Positions 45,561 to 56,775 of a stretch of DNA of 64,000 nucleotides are shown in pieces (position 1 is the stretch's first letter; each line of letters begins with the position of its first letter). The stretch is from contig OX392545.1 in assembly GCA_947623455.1 (NCBI GenBank), forward strand, positions 20,992,001 through 21,056,000. Direction: 5' to 3'. The position numbers and the translations under genes are program-made. The stretch is from Mimachlamys varia. Lineage: Eukaryota > Mollusca > Bivalvia > Pectinida > Pectinidae. Under the pieces are notes generated by a model that made no database searches, had not been told where the DNA came from, and saw only the letters and a program-made list of their open reading frames with translations.

Positions 45561-46054
45561 ATTCACTTGTTTATTGATGATTTTATATTTGTTTAGCGAT
45601 GCAATCTTCCAAGGGCAATCGTCGCCATTGACCCTTTGATGTGGATGTTGGCGGTGAGGCTGAGTCGGATGTTGAGGTTGACAAATATGTTGATGTCGAT
45701 GGTGAGACTGAGCCGGTGATGATGAAGGAACCAGACCAAGACCACTAAGATAACAGTCATGACACCAATGCTGATGTGTGATATGCCTTATACAACTCCC
45801 AACAGAAATCCTACCAAAATGTTGGATGCTATGCGACCATAAAAGCATTTGAGCTCATACCATAAATTCGTGTTTTGTTTTTTTGTTTCCAAAAAATGAA
45901 AAGTTTTGCAGTACAATTATTTTCTCCAAAGCAACAAAACAAGCTTTGTTTTAAGTGTAAGTGTAGATAAAAAGGCTCAGGAGCCAGCATTTCGCTTTTT
46001 GGGAAAATATTTTCCTTAGGGAGGACTCCTCCTTCCTTTCTTCACCCCCCTCCC

Positions 46055-46190
46055 CCCCCCCCATGTGAGTGCGAGTCCGGATCTTTTGCCGATTTAAAGT
46101 GCTACTAGACTGAAGTATACTGCCGAAGGCCCCCAGCAGAACACCCCACTCGGTCACATACCGACAACGGGCGCACCAGTATTTCAGAAG
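46055..46190 (-). mobile_element. Second SINE-like family, copy
   Basis: On the minus strand it reads TATGTGACCGAGTGGGGTGT, then TGCTGGGGGCCTTCGGCAGT, then GTAGCACTTTAAATCGGC and AGATCCGGACTCGC. The GACCGAGTGG start resembles a tRNA A box. It is truncated compared with the 58165 copy. Confidence 0.6.
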
Positions 46191-46194
46191 TCGT

Positions 46195-46262
46195 TTAAAA
46201 GAAAAGTCAACGGACGCCGCACCATCGAATAAGCTCACTTGGGCCTTCGGGCCAGGTGAGCT
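46195..46262 (-). repeat. Pearl-like family A terminal fragment
   Basis: AGAAGTCGTTTAAAAG is followed by a GGACGC tract and the hairpin AAGCTCACTTGGGCC-TTC-GGGCCAGGTGAGCTT. Only the right end is left. 46263-46648 is intron with nothing else recognised. Confidence 0.65.
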
Positions 46263-46648
46263 TAAAAAAACGCGGTTTTGTCGTCAACCATGGAAGCCAA
46301 TAGGGCCAGTTACTTTTGTCTTTGTCATTAAATGATATCCTTCATGCTATCCCGAGAGCCTGCATGTCGCAGAAAATCACCAGAAATGAATGGGTGTTCC
46401 ACTGTTTCCTCCAAGTCCATTGCTAGGGGGTTAGTGATTCTCTTTAATAGTTTTGAAATTAAAGTGGAAAGGACTATCAGGGAATGTTTTGGCCCTTGAT
46501 ATTGAGTTCACATGTCCATTTAATTACGCTTTATGGCTCAAATACATCTAATTTATCCCAGTGGTTTCACAAGGGCGAACTACACAAATATTGCTTCCGT
46601 AAAACCTTTGATTACCCTTTATATAATGTGATTTGTTTGTATGGACAG

Positions 46649-46730
46649 ATTTGGTTGGATGACAATTGCATCAATACGACATGCCCGACCAACAACAAGT
46701 GCACATCAAACGGTCTCTGTATTCTGTCGG
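46649..46730 (+). CDS. Secreted cysteine-rich protein, exon 2 (Cys-rich linker)
   Basis: The acceptor is TGTATGGACAG and the donor TCGG|GTAAGG. It enters in phase 0, which matches exon 1, and leaves one base (phase 1), which matches exon 3. It encodes IWLDDNCINTTCPTN with four Cys (C-X4-C-X5-C-X5-C) in 27 codons. This pattern is common in mollusc extracellular proteins as a small EGF-like or Cys-knot module. Confidence 0.65.
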
Positions 46731-47042
46731 GTAAGGACACATTCGAAAAAGACCTGCCTTTATTTTCATTGACATTTCTTAACACAAAGTGCAATATCAA
46801 ATTTGGGAAAGGAATTTAACATTTTTATATTGTCTACGTTGATATCTCTCAATTATTCTACAACAGTAAAAACTCCCTCATTACATGCTCAGCCATTACT
46901 ATCATCTTTCATCGTGTAACTGTTTGTGGCTTTTTACGTCATTTCCATACCCATGCTAATACGTAAGCAGTTTCCGCATTTTATGGATAACTTAGGTCAC
47001 TTTTTAATATTGATCTTCCCGAAGGGTAACAATCAGGACACA

Positions 47043-47194
47043 ACTTGTGGGGTTTTTGAATTGAACTCTTGTACGACTCTTTTCTGAAAGCTTGCATTAT
47101 TTTGCCTTGTAAATCCACGACTTGTGGGGTATTTGAATTGAGTTCTTGTATGTCTCTATTCTGAAAGCTTACATTATTTTGCCTTGTAAATCCT
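47043..47194. repeat. ~77-bp tandem duplication in intron
   Basis: ACTTGTGGGGT-TTTTGAATTGA to TTGCCTTGTAAATCC occurs twice (47043-47119 and 47120-47194), a few substitutions apart. It ends about 50 bp before the CCP exon. Confidence 0.8.
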
Positions 47195-47245
47195 TTTGAT
47201 GTTCATTGTGCCCAATGCTTTGTTATCAATACATGATTGTTTCAG

Positions 47246-47419
47246 AATGCAGCAGCCCGCCATCCGTTAAGGGTGCCGTCTTGAGTTCCACGTTACGTGG
47301 CATAGGGTCGTCGGTCCGGTACCACTGCGACACAGACAAGTATATTCCGACAGGATGGCCGATAATCACCTGTCAAACGAATGGCACTTGGTCTGATTAT
47401 GGCATGTTTTCCTGTCAAA
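47246..47419 (+). CDS. Secreted cysteine-rich protein, exon 3 (sushi/CCP domain)
   Basis: This is a symmetrical phase 1-1 exon with acceptor TGATTGTTTCAG and donor CAAA|GTAAGG. It encodes 58 residues forming a complete sushi (complement control protein) module: Cys at ECSSPP, RYHC, IITC and FSC, with the conserved Gly, Tyr-His and the Trp of NGTW. CCP modules bind proteins or glycans outside the cell. Single-exon phase 1-1 CCP modules are typical shuffled units, which supports the gene model. Confidence 0.8.
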
Positions 47420-47539
47420 GTAAGGTTTAAGAAATTCTGTACAACATGATTTCTGTTACATTTTAACCAATAAATTGTGGAATTTATTTAATTATTTTGT
47501 GCGCAGATCCGATTAGATGATTAATTTTACCTTGAGGTT

Positions 47540-48000
47540 GAAAATCATTATATTAACTTTTGGCCCTTAGCATCACTGAAGCGTCCCAGGAGCTGTATGA
47601 TGCAGTTTAATTATTTTTTCGACATACTGTATCTATTACTAAATTTAACGGGTGCAGCATGTGTGTGTGTTACGTCATCTTTCGTGATAGGGGGTGACGG
47701 ACTTTGCTGGTGGATTCGTCCCCGAGGTTTGCTGGATACTCCAAAGCCATAATTACATCATTTGATGAGTGATACGGTACATAATATACACATTTTCGTA
47801 GAGCACGATTTGAAATTATACAGAACTAGTTTAATTTTACTTCTGCTTCCCCAGCTTTAGGTCTCTAGCAACACTGAAGAATCCTAGGGGGTCGAAACAG
47901 CTGTATGATGCAGTTCAATTCAGTTTTTACGTCATACTGTATATATTACTAATTTTAAAAGGTTCAGCATATGTGGTGTGTTACGTCAATTTTCATAGTT
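47540..48000 (+). repeat. Tandem pair of hammerhead-bearing repeats (period ~298 bp)
   Basis: Two head-to-tail copies have CTGA cores at 47576 and 47874. Both keep the flanks (TTTTGGCCC or GGTCTCTAGCA; GATGCAGTT; GTGTTACGTCA). The first copy (47570-47603) has lost the GGACGAAAC block; the second keeps it. Head-to-tail organisation is the usual form of ribozyme-bearing retrozymes and Penelope-like element repeats. Confidence 0.65.
47868..47911 (+). ncRNA. Type I hammerhead ribozyme, copy E (stem II degraded)
   Basis: CTGAAGA, GAAA, CAGCTG, TA and TGATGC are intact. Stem I carries GCAACA (one mismatch). Stem II, ATCC/GGTC, has only two proper pairs. The copy is probably inactive. Confidence 0.6.
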
Positions 48001-48027
48001 TTATAAAAGTTCAGCGGTTACATCAAT

Positions 48028-48265
48028 CCGATTAAAATCATATCTTGATCTCCGCGCCGTTCAATGAACTTTTCTCTGCTGCGTTGAGATGCGAGAAAAA
48101 TCCCATACGGGGTCATGTTCAGATGACCTTTTGCATTAACCAATCAAATTACTACTGTCAGAATTTTGAGGCGACAAAGCTTGCATAATCGCATGTCCGT
48201 TTAGTCATTTCGTCATCAAAAATTGTATGTGGAATAATGTGACGAAATATCTTGCTGCAAGATAA
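48028..48265 (-). mobile_element. MITE, truncated at the LINE junction
   Basis: Starting CAATCCGATTAAAATC, it follows the 389-bp MITE to GTGACGAAATATCTTGCTGC and then stops. A (CAAT)n stretch (48268-48292) and the LINE 3' part follow directly. The missing 130 bp include the second terminal repeat. Confidence 0.75.
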
Positions 48266-48289
48266 CAAACAATCAATCAATCAATCAAT

Positions 48290-49283
48290 CAGACAAAATA
48301 CATGTAACATCCGGAGTCCCCCAAGGAACCTGTTTGGGCCCAATCCTCTTCTTAATATACATAAACGACTTCCACGAATACATACAACACAGCACACTAA
48401 GACTATTCGTAGACGACAGCATCATATACAAAACAATCCACAACAAGGACGACACGACAAAACTACAACAAGACCTAGACGCAGCGGGACAATGGGAAAC
48501 TGACTGGTTAATGAAATTTCACCCTGACAAGTGCAACATCATCAACATCTCACCAAAACGCAACAAAATACACCACGACTATACTCTTCACAATCACACA
48601 CTCCAACAAATCGACTCAACCAAATACTTAGGCCTTACATGTACATCACAAAACAACTTAAAATGGGACAAACATCAACAACATTACCTCAAACGCTAAC
48701 AAATCACTAGGGTTCCTCAAACGCAACTTAAAAATCAACTCACCACACATAAAAGACCATGCAAACAAAGCACTAGTCCGACCCAAACTGGAATACTGCT
48801 CTTCCATATGGGACCCACACAATACAAATCAAATTCAACAGTTAGAAAAAACAACGCAGAGCAGCACGATACGTCAACAACAAATACCATAACACTAGTT
48901 CAGTAACAAACATGCTACACCAACTGCAATGGCCAACATTACAAACACGACGGCTGCAAACACGACTAATATTCTTTTACAAAATAGTGCACCAAACAGT
49001 AGCCGTCGACCATACATCTATCCTCGCCCCAGCAGATCCCAGAACCAGACACGCACATACACACACTTTCAAACAAATCTCTGCTACAAAGGACACCTAC
49101 AAATACTCATTTTTCCCACACACAATAACACAGTGGAATCTCCGTCCTGTAGCAGCAGTACATTGCACTACACTCGAGGACTTCAAGGCACATATTCCCT
49201 ACGTAGCCCTTGAAGCCCTCATCAACTAAACACCACACCAGCTCTTACCCCCCTTTATTTTATCTTAACTGCACAATTTTTTT
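48290..49283 (+). mobile_element. Non-LTR retrotransposon (Jockey/I-like), 5'-truncated, frameshifted
   Basis: The frame begins in the reverse transcriptase domain at SGVPQGTCLGPILFLIYIND. It has the catalytic LFVDDS (FxDD), then WLMKFHPDKCN and STKYLGL. It stops at 48699, while conserved sequence goes on in other frames (LGFLKRNL, LVRPKLEYCSSIWDP, then 48912-49229 with SFFPHTITQWN). At least two frameshifts are present. A short 3' end with a T9 run closes the copy. 5' truncation is normal for LINE insertions. It is a dead copy. Confidence 0.85.
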
Positions 49284-50972
49284 TTAAAACAAGAGGCCCA
49301 GAGGGCCTGTATCGCTCACGTGGATACATTGGTATCTAGGTAATCATGATAAAATATTTTCTTTTCGGCTCGTCCCTCAGCCCCCTAGGGGGTCAGTCCC
49401 ACCATTAGTACAATTTTAAATCTTGAGCACCTAGGGATGCTTCCTGCCAAATAAGGCTCATTTCCAATCAATGGTTATGGAGACAAAGTCGTTTAAACCA
49501 ATATAGCTATATAACCCTTTTTGACCCCGCCCCTCAGCCCCCTAGGGGTCAGTCCCACCACGAGTACAATTTTGAATCCTGAGCACCTAGGGATAGTTCC
49601 TACCAAATAGGGTTGATTTCCAATCAGTGGTTATGGAGAAGAAGTCGTTTAAACCAATATAGCTATATAACCCTTTTTGACCCCGCCCCTCAGCCCCCTA
49701 GGGGGTCAGTCCCACCATGAGTACAATTTTGAATCCTGAGCACCTAGGGATAGTTCCTACCAAATAAGGTTGATTTCCATTCAGTGGTTATGGAGAAGAA
49801 GTCGCTCAAACCAATATAGCTAAATAACGGTTTTTGGCCCCGCCCCTCAGCCCCCTAGGGGGTCAGTCCCACCATGAGTACAATTTTGAATCCTGGGCAC
49901 CTAGGGATGCTTCCTGCCAAATAAGGCTCATTTCCAATCAGTGGTTATTGAGAAGAAGTCGACTAAACCAATATAGCTAAATAACCCTTTTTGGCCCAAC
50001 CCCTCAGCCCCCTAGGGGATCAGTCCCACCATAAGTACAATTTTGAATCCTAGGCACCTAAGGATGCTTCCTGCCAAATAAGGCTCATTTCCAATCAATG
50101 GTTATGGAGAAGAAGTCGTTTAAACCAATATAGCTAAATAACCCTTTTTGACCCCGCCCCTCAGCCCCCTAGGGGTCAGTCCCACCATGAGTACGATTTT
50201 GAATCCTGAGCACCTAGGGATGGTTCCTACCAAATAAGGTTGATTTCCTTTCAGTGGTTATGGAGAAGTCGCTTAAACCAATATAGCTAAATAACGGTTT
50301 TTGGCCCCGCCCCTCAGCCCCTTAGGGGGTCGGTCCCACCATGAGTACAATACCTAGGGATAGTTCCTACCAAATAAGGTTGATTTCCATTCAGTGGTTA
50401 TTGAGAAGAAGTCGACTAAACCAATATAGCTAAATAGCCCCTTTTGGCCCCACCCCTCAGCCCCCTAGAGGACCAGTCCCACCATTAGTACAATTTTGAA
50501 TCCTGGGCACCTAGGGATGCTTCCTGCCAAATAAGGTTGATTACCAATCAGTGGTTATGAAGAAGTCGCTAATATCAATATAAAAAGCTAAATAATTTTT
50601 TTATGGCCCCCACCCCTCAGCCCCCTAGGGGGTCAGTCCAACCATGAGTACAATTTTGAATCCTGAGCACCCAGGGATACTTTCTGCCAAATAAGGCTGA
50701 TTTCCAATTAGTGGTTATGGAGAAGAAGTCGCTTAAACCGATATAGCTAAATAACCCCTTTTGGCCCCGCCCCTCAGGGGGTCAGTCCCACCATTAGTAC
50801 AATTTTGAATCCTGGGCACCCAAGGATGCTTCCTGCCAAATTAGGTTGATTTCCTATCAGTGGTTATGGAGGAGAAGTCGTTTAAAGAAATTGTTGACGG
50901 ACGACAGACGGACGACGGACGCCACGGTATGGCATAAGCTCACCTCGGTCCTTCGGACCAGGTGAGCTAAAA
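49283..50972 (+). mobile_element. Pearl-like element, family A variant, ~155-bp monomers
   Basis: The left terminus is AACAAGAG, hairpin GGCCC-AGA-GGGCC, then GCTCACGTGG. About ten monomers follow (CCCCTCAGCCCCCTAGGGGG, CACCTAGGGATG, AGTGGTTATGGAGAAGAAGT). A GGACGACGGACG tract precedes the right hairpin AAGCTCACCTCGGTCC-TTC-GGACCAGGTGAGCT (50936-50968). The termini are family A, but the satellite is unrelated to that at 34976, so one terminal type carries different satellites. Confidence 0.85.
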
Positions 50973-51056
50973 ATCACTGTAATAAACCTTTTCTCACGCC
51001 ACTGTGTTTTTACCGACAGACAGATAATGTAATAACAATATTGATGGAATCATCCG

Positions 51057-52097
51057 AACGATAAGAAGAAGAAGTAAATTGGAAATTTATTTTGGTGTTG
51101 AGTAAATAGGCGACAAAGGCCATCTGAACGTGACCTCTTATGGGATGTTGTTAGATCAAGGATCTGTATTTTAATCAGGTTGGCGGTTACCTCCATATAT
51201 TGACAGAAGGCCTCCAATATGGATATAACCAGATGATTAAGATGGCAGCCGTATTCGAATTCCGATCGGGTTATGAAAAAAATAAACCCATACCATGCAC
51301 TGTAACGCGCTAGAACTATTCAACATAGGACACAAGATTATTATTAAAATCATAACTTCACCCATAGAGGGTCACGTTCAGATGACCTTTTGCATTAAGC
51401 TAATCAAAGTACTTATTTCAGAATCTGAAATGTGGACTGTTGAGGCGACAAAGCTTGCATTTTAACGTTTAGAAAAGGTGACGAAAAGATGATTTTTAGT
51501 GTTAGGTAAAGAGGGGATAAAGGTCGTCCTCGGATCTAGACGCAGCAGAGAGAAGTTTACGGAATGGAGCGGAGATTCTTTTGTGACCTTTTTGCATTAG
51601 CCAATCAAATTGCCGCCTATAAATCTGACACCATCCATAAGAGGTCCCGTACAGATGACCTTTGTCGTCTATTTACTTAACACTAAAATAATTTTCCGAT
51701 GACCTGTCATCTTGCAGCAACAATCTAATTAAAATACAGACTCCGTTTTACAAGAATCTGACATAATCCCATAAGAGGTCACGTCCAGATGACCTTTGTC
51801 GCCTCTTTACTTAACACTAAAAATATTTTTCCAACGACCTGTCATCTTGCAGCAAGCCATTTCGTCACATTATTCCGCACGAACTTTTTGGTGACGAAAT
51901 GACTAAACGGACAAATGCGATTATGCAAGCTTTGTCGCCTCAAACTTTCATTGTCAAGATTCTGACAGTAGTAATTTGATTGGCTAATGCGAAAGGTAAT
52001 CGGGACACGACACCCTATGGATTTTCTCAGATCTTAACGCAGCAGAGAGAAGTTTACGGAACGGAGCGGAGATCAAGATATGATTTTAATCAGATTG
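51057..52097. mobile_element. MITE cluster: several fragments and one full copy
   Basis: A right-end piece lies at 51057-51182, a scrambled piece at 51345-51590, and a left piece at 51590-51720 in reverse order. The near-complete 377-bp copy at 51721-52097 (CAATCTAATTAAAATACAG to TTTTAATCAGATTG) lies next to them. The last copy interrupts an older one after CTTGCAGCAA, but no target duplication is visible. Confidence 0.75.
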
Positions 52098-52456
52098 TAG
52101 ATTTACAGGATACTAAGATATGTCCGTCACTAGCCTTAGCCTAGTGACGGATTTGCTAGTGACGGATTATACGTGTCAAATTTGCGCAGACCCTTCATAT
52201 TCACGACAGTACGGTCACGATCGAGTTCACGGGAATGTTTTCTCGTAGCTCTGGCTCCCCTCGACACCCGTTTAATTTTTAAAGAATTTTCCTAAACCAG
52301 GGCAGTGATATTTAGGACGGGACCGAGTTTTCTATAGTTAGCACACTCAGATGACCTGGACTTAATTATAAAGTCACACTGTTTAGACATAACGTACACA
52401 TTCTTCTGAATGACCAAAAGGGCCATGATAACGATACTTGGCCAGCAGGTTCCCAT

Positions 52457-53462
52457 TAAAAACAAGTGCTAATTGTAATGGGGTACCATTACAGATGTCC
52501 CCCAAACTACCCCTTTGGTCGGAACTGATGAGCCCAATGAACTCACAATGGAAATATAGCTGACACCCCATATATCAGCGGTCATGTTGACGAATTAGGA
52601 AACGGAGGTTACGACAATGTCTTTGGTGTCCTACTACAGTTATATATAAAATTTCATTGAAATCGGACAATATATAAATTTCGACCAATCAGAAGCCAGG
52701 AAATAGCGGTCATGTTGACGAATCACGAAACGGAGGTTACGACAATGTCTGTGGTGTCCTACTACAGTTATATATAAAATTTCATTGAAATCGGACAATA
52801 TATAAATTTCGACCAATCAGAAGCCAGGAAATAGCGGCCATGTTGACGAATCACGAAACGGAGGTTACGACAATGTTGTTGGTGTAATACTACACATATA
52901 TTAAATTTCATTGAAATCGGACAATATATAAATTTCGACCAATCAGAAGCCAGGAAATAGCGGCCATGTTGACGAATCATGAAACGGATGTGACGACAAT
53001 GTTGTTGGTGTAATACTACACATATATATTAAATTTCATTGAAATCGGACAATATATAGATTTCGACCAATCAGAGGCCTCCATTTTCGTTTCGGTGGCA
53101 ACCAAACTTTACGAAAATGTTACCATGTTATTCAGCATCCCTTAAAACACCCATGTACCAATTTTTACTGAAATCGGAGACTGAATTTTGAAAACCGGAA
53201 ATTAGCTCTGGCGGCCATCTTGGACTTCCGGTCGCAAAAAAACAACCCGTTTTCACACACCCCGCCCCTAATGAGTATGTGTGTGAAGTTTCGTGAAGAT
53301 CCGTCTAGTAGTTTTTGAGAAAACGGTCGGAAACCTCCGCGGCGGAAGAAAGTGGAAGAAACCTCCGCGGCGGAAGAAAGTGGAAGAAACAAGAATAATA
53401 ATAATAATAAGAAGAAACCGAGCAAAAACAATATGTCCCCCCACTTCGTTTGGGGGACATAA
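52457..53462 (+). mobile_element. Pearl-like element, family E
   Basis: The left terminus is AACAAGTGCTAATT, hairpin GTAATGG-GGTA-CCATTAC, then ATGTCCCCCAAAC. Four monomers of about 128 bp follow (CATGTTGACGAATCACGAAA, TTTCATTGAAATCGGACAAT; 52576-53070). An (ATA)n/AAGA tract precedes the right palindrome TATGTCCCCCCA-CTTCG-TTTGGGGGACATA at 53432-53461. The sub-terminal ATGTCCCCC equals the palindrome arm. Confidence 0.8.
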
Positions 53463-53801
53463 TGATGTACATCGTAGTTTGCTCAAATAGATCACCTTGA
53501 TCTACATTCTAGGCCATATGTTTCAAATATTTCATTACAATCCTGAAATGACGGAGTAACCAGAAGGCCAAGATAAATAAAACTGGTCTAGAAGGTTCTA
53601 AAAGGAGAGAGTGCTCTAAATTTTCCTCAAATACATTTACTATTTTCAAGGCGTCAGGGGTAAGATATTTAACCAAGGAGACTCAACACAATGAACTATT
53701 TGCAAATTTTGTGTATCATATTTTCCCAAGATTTCGCCTTTTCAGATTGTTGATACATGCCCTTTGGACATCTTGTTTCAAAATTATTTTTCGTTTTATA
53801 G

Positions 53802-53962
53802 ATGGGTGGAAGTGTCGAGGTTATGATCATGAACATAGACTAGCTTCGGCCGACATGACGGAAGAGAAGTACTGCAATAGCCTTCCGAATTGTAGATTTA
53901 CCCAAGGAGACGAATCCCGTGCCCCGGGCTGTGGCAATTGCTGGTGTTGCGAACGAATCTAA
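53802..53962 (+). CDS. Secreted cysteine-rich protein, exon 4 (C-terminal, with stop)
   Basis: The acceptor is TTTTTCGTTTTATAG. The first bases AT complete the codon begun by the A of exon 3. The exon encodes about 53 residues, with Cys at WKCRGY, KYCNSL, PNCRF and GCGNCWCCERI, then TAA at 53960-53962. Eight Cys in a short module ending in CWCC indicate a disulphide-rich domain. I do not recognise the family, but it has the look of repeated small mollusc secreted domains. A polyadenylation signal is not obvious; AATAAA-like ATAAAA is near 54395. Confidence 0.7.
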
Positions 53963-54529
53963 AGTCCTCTTCTAAACTCTGATGCTGAACTTTCTTTGAT
54001 GCCTTTCAACTGTACTTGATATTGGATAATTCATGCATGAAATGGTCAGCATTAAGGGACACGACTCCTGGTTATGGTCAATGCCTCAAGAAGTTAGTTA
54101 GGGTTAGGGTTAATCATAATCCACAGAGTCGATACATCAGTCATTTGCACTTTCCACCTAATGAAAGAAAAGTTTTAAAAAACTAGCAAACAATTTTTCA
54201 AGACTTTGGATTAATTATTCATACGGAACTGATGCATCTCGTACCAAAAAACTGTCGAATCGACTGCGTCTTATGTTATATTTTATTTCAATGTTAATGT
54301 TAACGTTTTCTAATTCTTTTGTTTAATATCTTTTTCATTTTCCGTGAAGTGTGTGAATTTCGGGGCCGTCCTTAAATTGCATTACATGCTAAAAATAAAA
54401 CTAGTGTTTGATACCTTATTCATTTTCACTTTTTGTATATCATGTATTGGGCGATGATGATTTCGAAGTGAGTAAACTTCGGGACCGTCGTCAAATGACA
54501 TTAGCTGTTAAAAATAACAACAAAATCTT
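53963..54529. other. 3' flank, nothing firm
   Basis: AT-rich sequence follows the secreted-protein stop. It may hold the 3' UTR. A pair of similar ~70-bp segments (TTCATTTTCCGTGAAGTG, 54330; ATTCATTTTCAC, 54419) suggests a faint duplication. No gene is seen. Confidence 0.4.
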
Positions 54530-54627
54530 ATTAAAATACAGATCCTTTTTCTCACTCCGTTTTACTTAACGCAGCAGAGAGAATTTTACGGAACGGGGCG
54601 GAGATCAAGATATAATTTAAATCAGAT
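54530..54627 (+). mobile_element. Minimal MITE derivative (~98 bp)
   Basis: Both termini are kept (AATCTTATTAAAATACAG and ATTTAAATCAGATTG), but about 290 internal bases are deleted between CCGTTTTACTTAACG and GCAGCAGAGAG. It represents an internally deleted form of the same family. A further end piece lies at 54945-54978. Confidence 0.75.
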
Positions 54628-54979
54628 TGTGTTCGAACGGATAGGAAAAGGGGCACCATCGACTCGACATTTCACGAAAGTCGAGTTTGCCAATAAAGGG
54701 ATTGATGCCATCAACATCAGCAATATCTTGCACCATAAGTATGTTCGAGCTAACATACCGCAGTACTTCCGATATACAAGTACTCCAATCATACTTCTAT
54801 AGCTATGATATACCTATTGCACTAAAGCTTTTCAATTAAAAGCAAACTGAATATCGATGACCTTAGAATGACCCCTCCTTCAATATGTTCATGTTCTTCA
54901 TCTCCATATTGCTATGGTCAAGATGGTCACATAGTAACTGGTAAGCAGAACAAGGATCTGTATTTGAATTAGATTGTTT

Positions 54980-55640
54980 CGAACAGGCTTTAAAAGTCAA
55001 CTTTCTGCGATATCGTCAATTATCTTATGGAACCTCGACGCTCATTACCATAGGTCATCCGGAAATGTTTCGTTTTGACAATAACAATAATCAAAACTGG
55101 TGCACGTGATTAAATATATGTCCTTTACCAATACATTTCTCATTGTGAGCACAAATCATACTTGTATACGATCTTATACTTCCCGCAGGGCACCATATAC
55201 ATGGTGTGACAGACATGAAATAACAATACGAGTAATTAAAGGGAGGTAACTCGAGCAATCACGAAAATCGGTTTTTGATAGAAGTTGTCTTCCTACAAGT
55301 GCGTTCGCAAATTTAAGTATATTGATGTCTTGTAAATGCGAATTTATATATTCGCGAAAAGGAACAAAACAGGGACGACCGCGAGCTATTTTATCTTCAT
55401 ACAATTAATAAATAATGTATATACTTACCAAATCAACTCTATACAGTGGTTGATACAAACCGACTTATAAAATGTAATATGTCCCTTAAAATGTTAAGCT
55501 GGGACCTTTCTTCTGCAATACAGAAACAACTTCATTTATTTGTGTAAGCAAAAGCATGGACTAAGATGAATATAATCCGTCTGTATTCTTATAAAAAATC
55601 ATTAATGGGCGCATTAGATATTTTGAACGCAATCATTTTT
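54980..55640. other. Non-coding, nothing recognised
   Basis: Mixed AT-rich sequence. A 76-codon minus-strand frame (55174-55404) shows no motif, splice partner or repeat and is not called. Confidence 0.4.
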
Positions 55641-55642
55641 AG

Positions 55643-55965
55643 GTCACCTGAGACGAAGCCTCGAGTGACGTAATCCAATCACTTTCCGTACATTTTAAAC
55701 TTCAAGACACAGGTGATGGAATCTTTTCAAACTTGGCCAACATGATCCTTAGTTGATGAGGATACAGATTTGTAAAACTGGGATTCCTGCCCCTACCGCA
55801 GGGGCTAGGGCGGGCCCCAAAGGAAAAATTATCCTAAATTTCAGAACTTTTCCTCTCCAGACTCGGAGGTACTATAGACTATTTCTCTACATGGATAGAA
55901 AGATCATCAAGGGTTATGTTTAATGTGTAAAATTCAGGAGAGGGTATGTTTTTATATTTTGTCCA
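55643..55965 (+). mobile_element. Pearl-like family D, end fragment
   Basis: It starts with hairpin AGGTCACCTGAGACGAAGCC-TCGAGTGAC, matching the family D palindrome at 5205-5235 in the other orientation. One diverged monomer follows (AATTTCAGAACTTTTCCTCTCC resembles the family D block in reverse; motif shortened). The far end is lost. Confidence 0.6.
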
Positions 55966-56539
55966 TTTTAAGTAGGAAATTATTCCTACGAGATGTAGGA
56001 CTCGCGAGTCCTGTTATTTGGTCTCCCATTTTTTTTCGTGGACCCTCAAAATTATTGGCTGGCAGTCCAATGGACTTTCAGTTTTGAAATGTGAAGTAAA
56101 TCCCTGATTTATTACATGGATGGAAAAACAAACAGAAAACAATGGTTATTAAAATAACGTTATCCCAGGCCCCTGTATCATACACGTACCTTTTTTCCTT
56201 TCTTTCTCTTTTTCGTATTTTGTCCCTAGTTAAGTCGCTTTTGAGTTCGGATTATGTTTTTGTTGATGCTCGTTTTTCTCTATTTTCCCTCTCTTAACTT
56301 CAGGAAACACGTTAATTATATATATCTACAGGAAAGCATTAAAGGTCTGTGGTCATGAAAGTTCCTTGACTTAAGTTTTTTCCTTAACCTCTCTAATATT
56401 TCTTATGGGAATTTCAATTTAAGATTTCTTGAAGATGAGGAACATTTATGAAACTAGGGACAGACCAAAGCAGGAGTATGGTAACTGAATAACTTTCCTC
56501 TATTATAGAGTAATGCATCTATGTTTATGTAAAAGTGTT

Positions 56540-56775
56540 ACTGAAATCTCTTCTGCTGGGGGCCTTCGGCAGTATACTTCAGTGCGGTAGCACTTTAAAT
56601 TGGCAAAATATCCAGAGTGAGACTATCGCAAGAAGACTTACACGAACATATCGCTGCCTACCAAATACGCACGCTCTCAACACACAGTCACACATCCCAT
56701 ACACCGGGAGGCCGTCCTTAAAATGACCCTGGCTGTTAATATGACGTAACAACAATCAACCAATTAACCAACATT
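56540..56775 (+). mobile_element. Second SINE-like family, copy
   Basis: It contains CTGCTGGGGGCCTTCGGCAG, GCGGTAGCACTTTAAATTGG, a variable middle, and the tail AATGACCCTGGCTGTTAATA-TGACGTAACAACAATCAACC. The tail matches that of the tRNA SINE at 6145-6345, so both may use the same LINE machinery. Confidence 0.65.

Noticed and set aside
45543..45848. His/Gln/Pro-rich frame
   Set aside because: Low-complexity TGATGT/GGTGAG-type sequence gives such frames by chance; no start, motif or partner.
47570..47603. Additional hammerhead copy D
   Set aside because: The block with half of stem II and GAAA is deleted, so it is counted as part of the repeat and not as a ribozyme.
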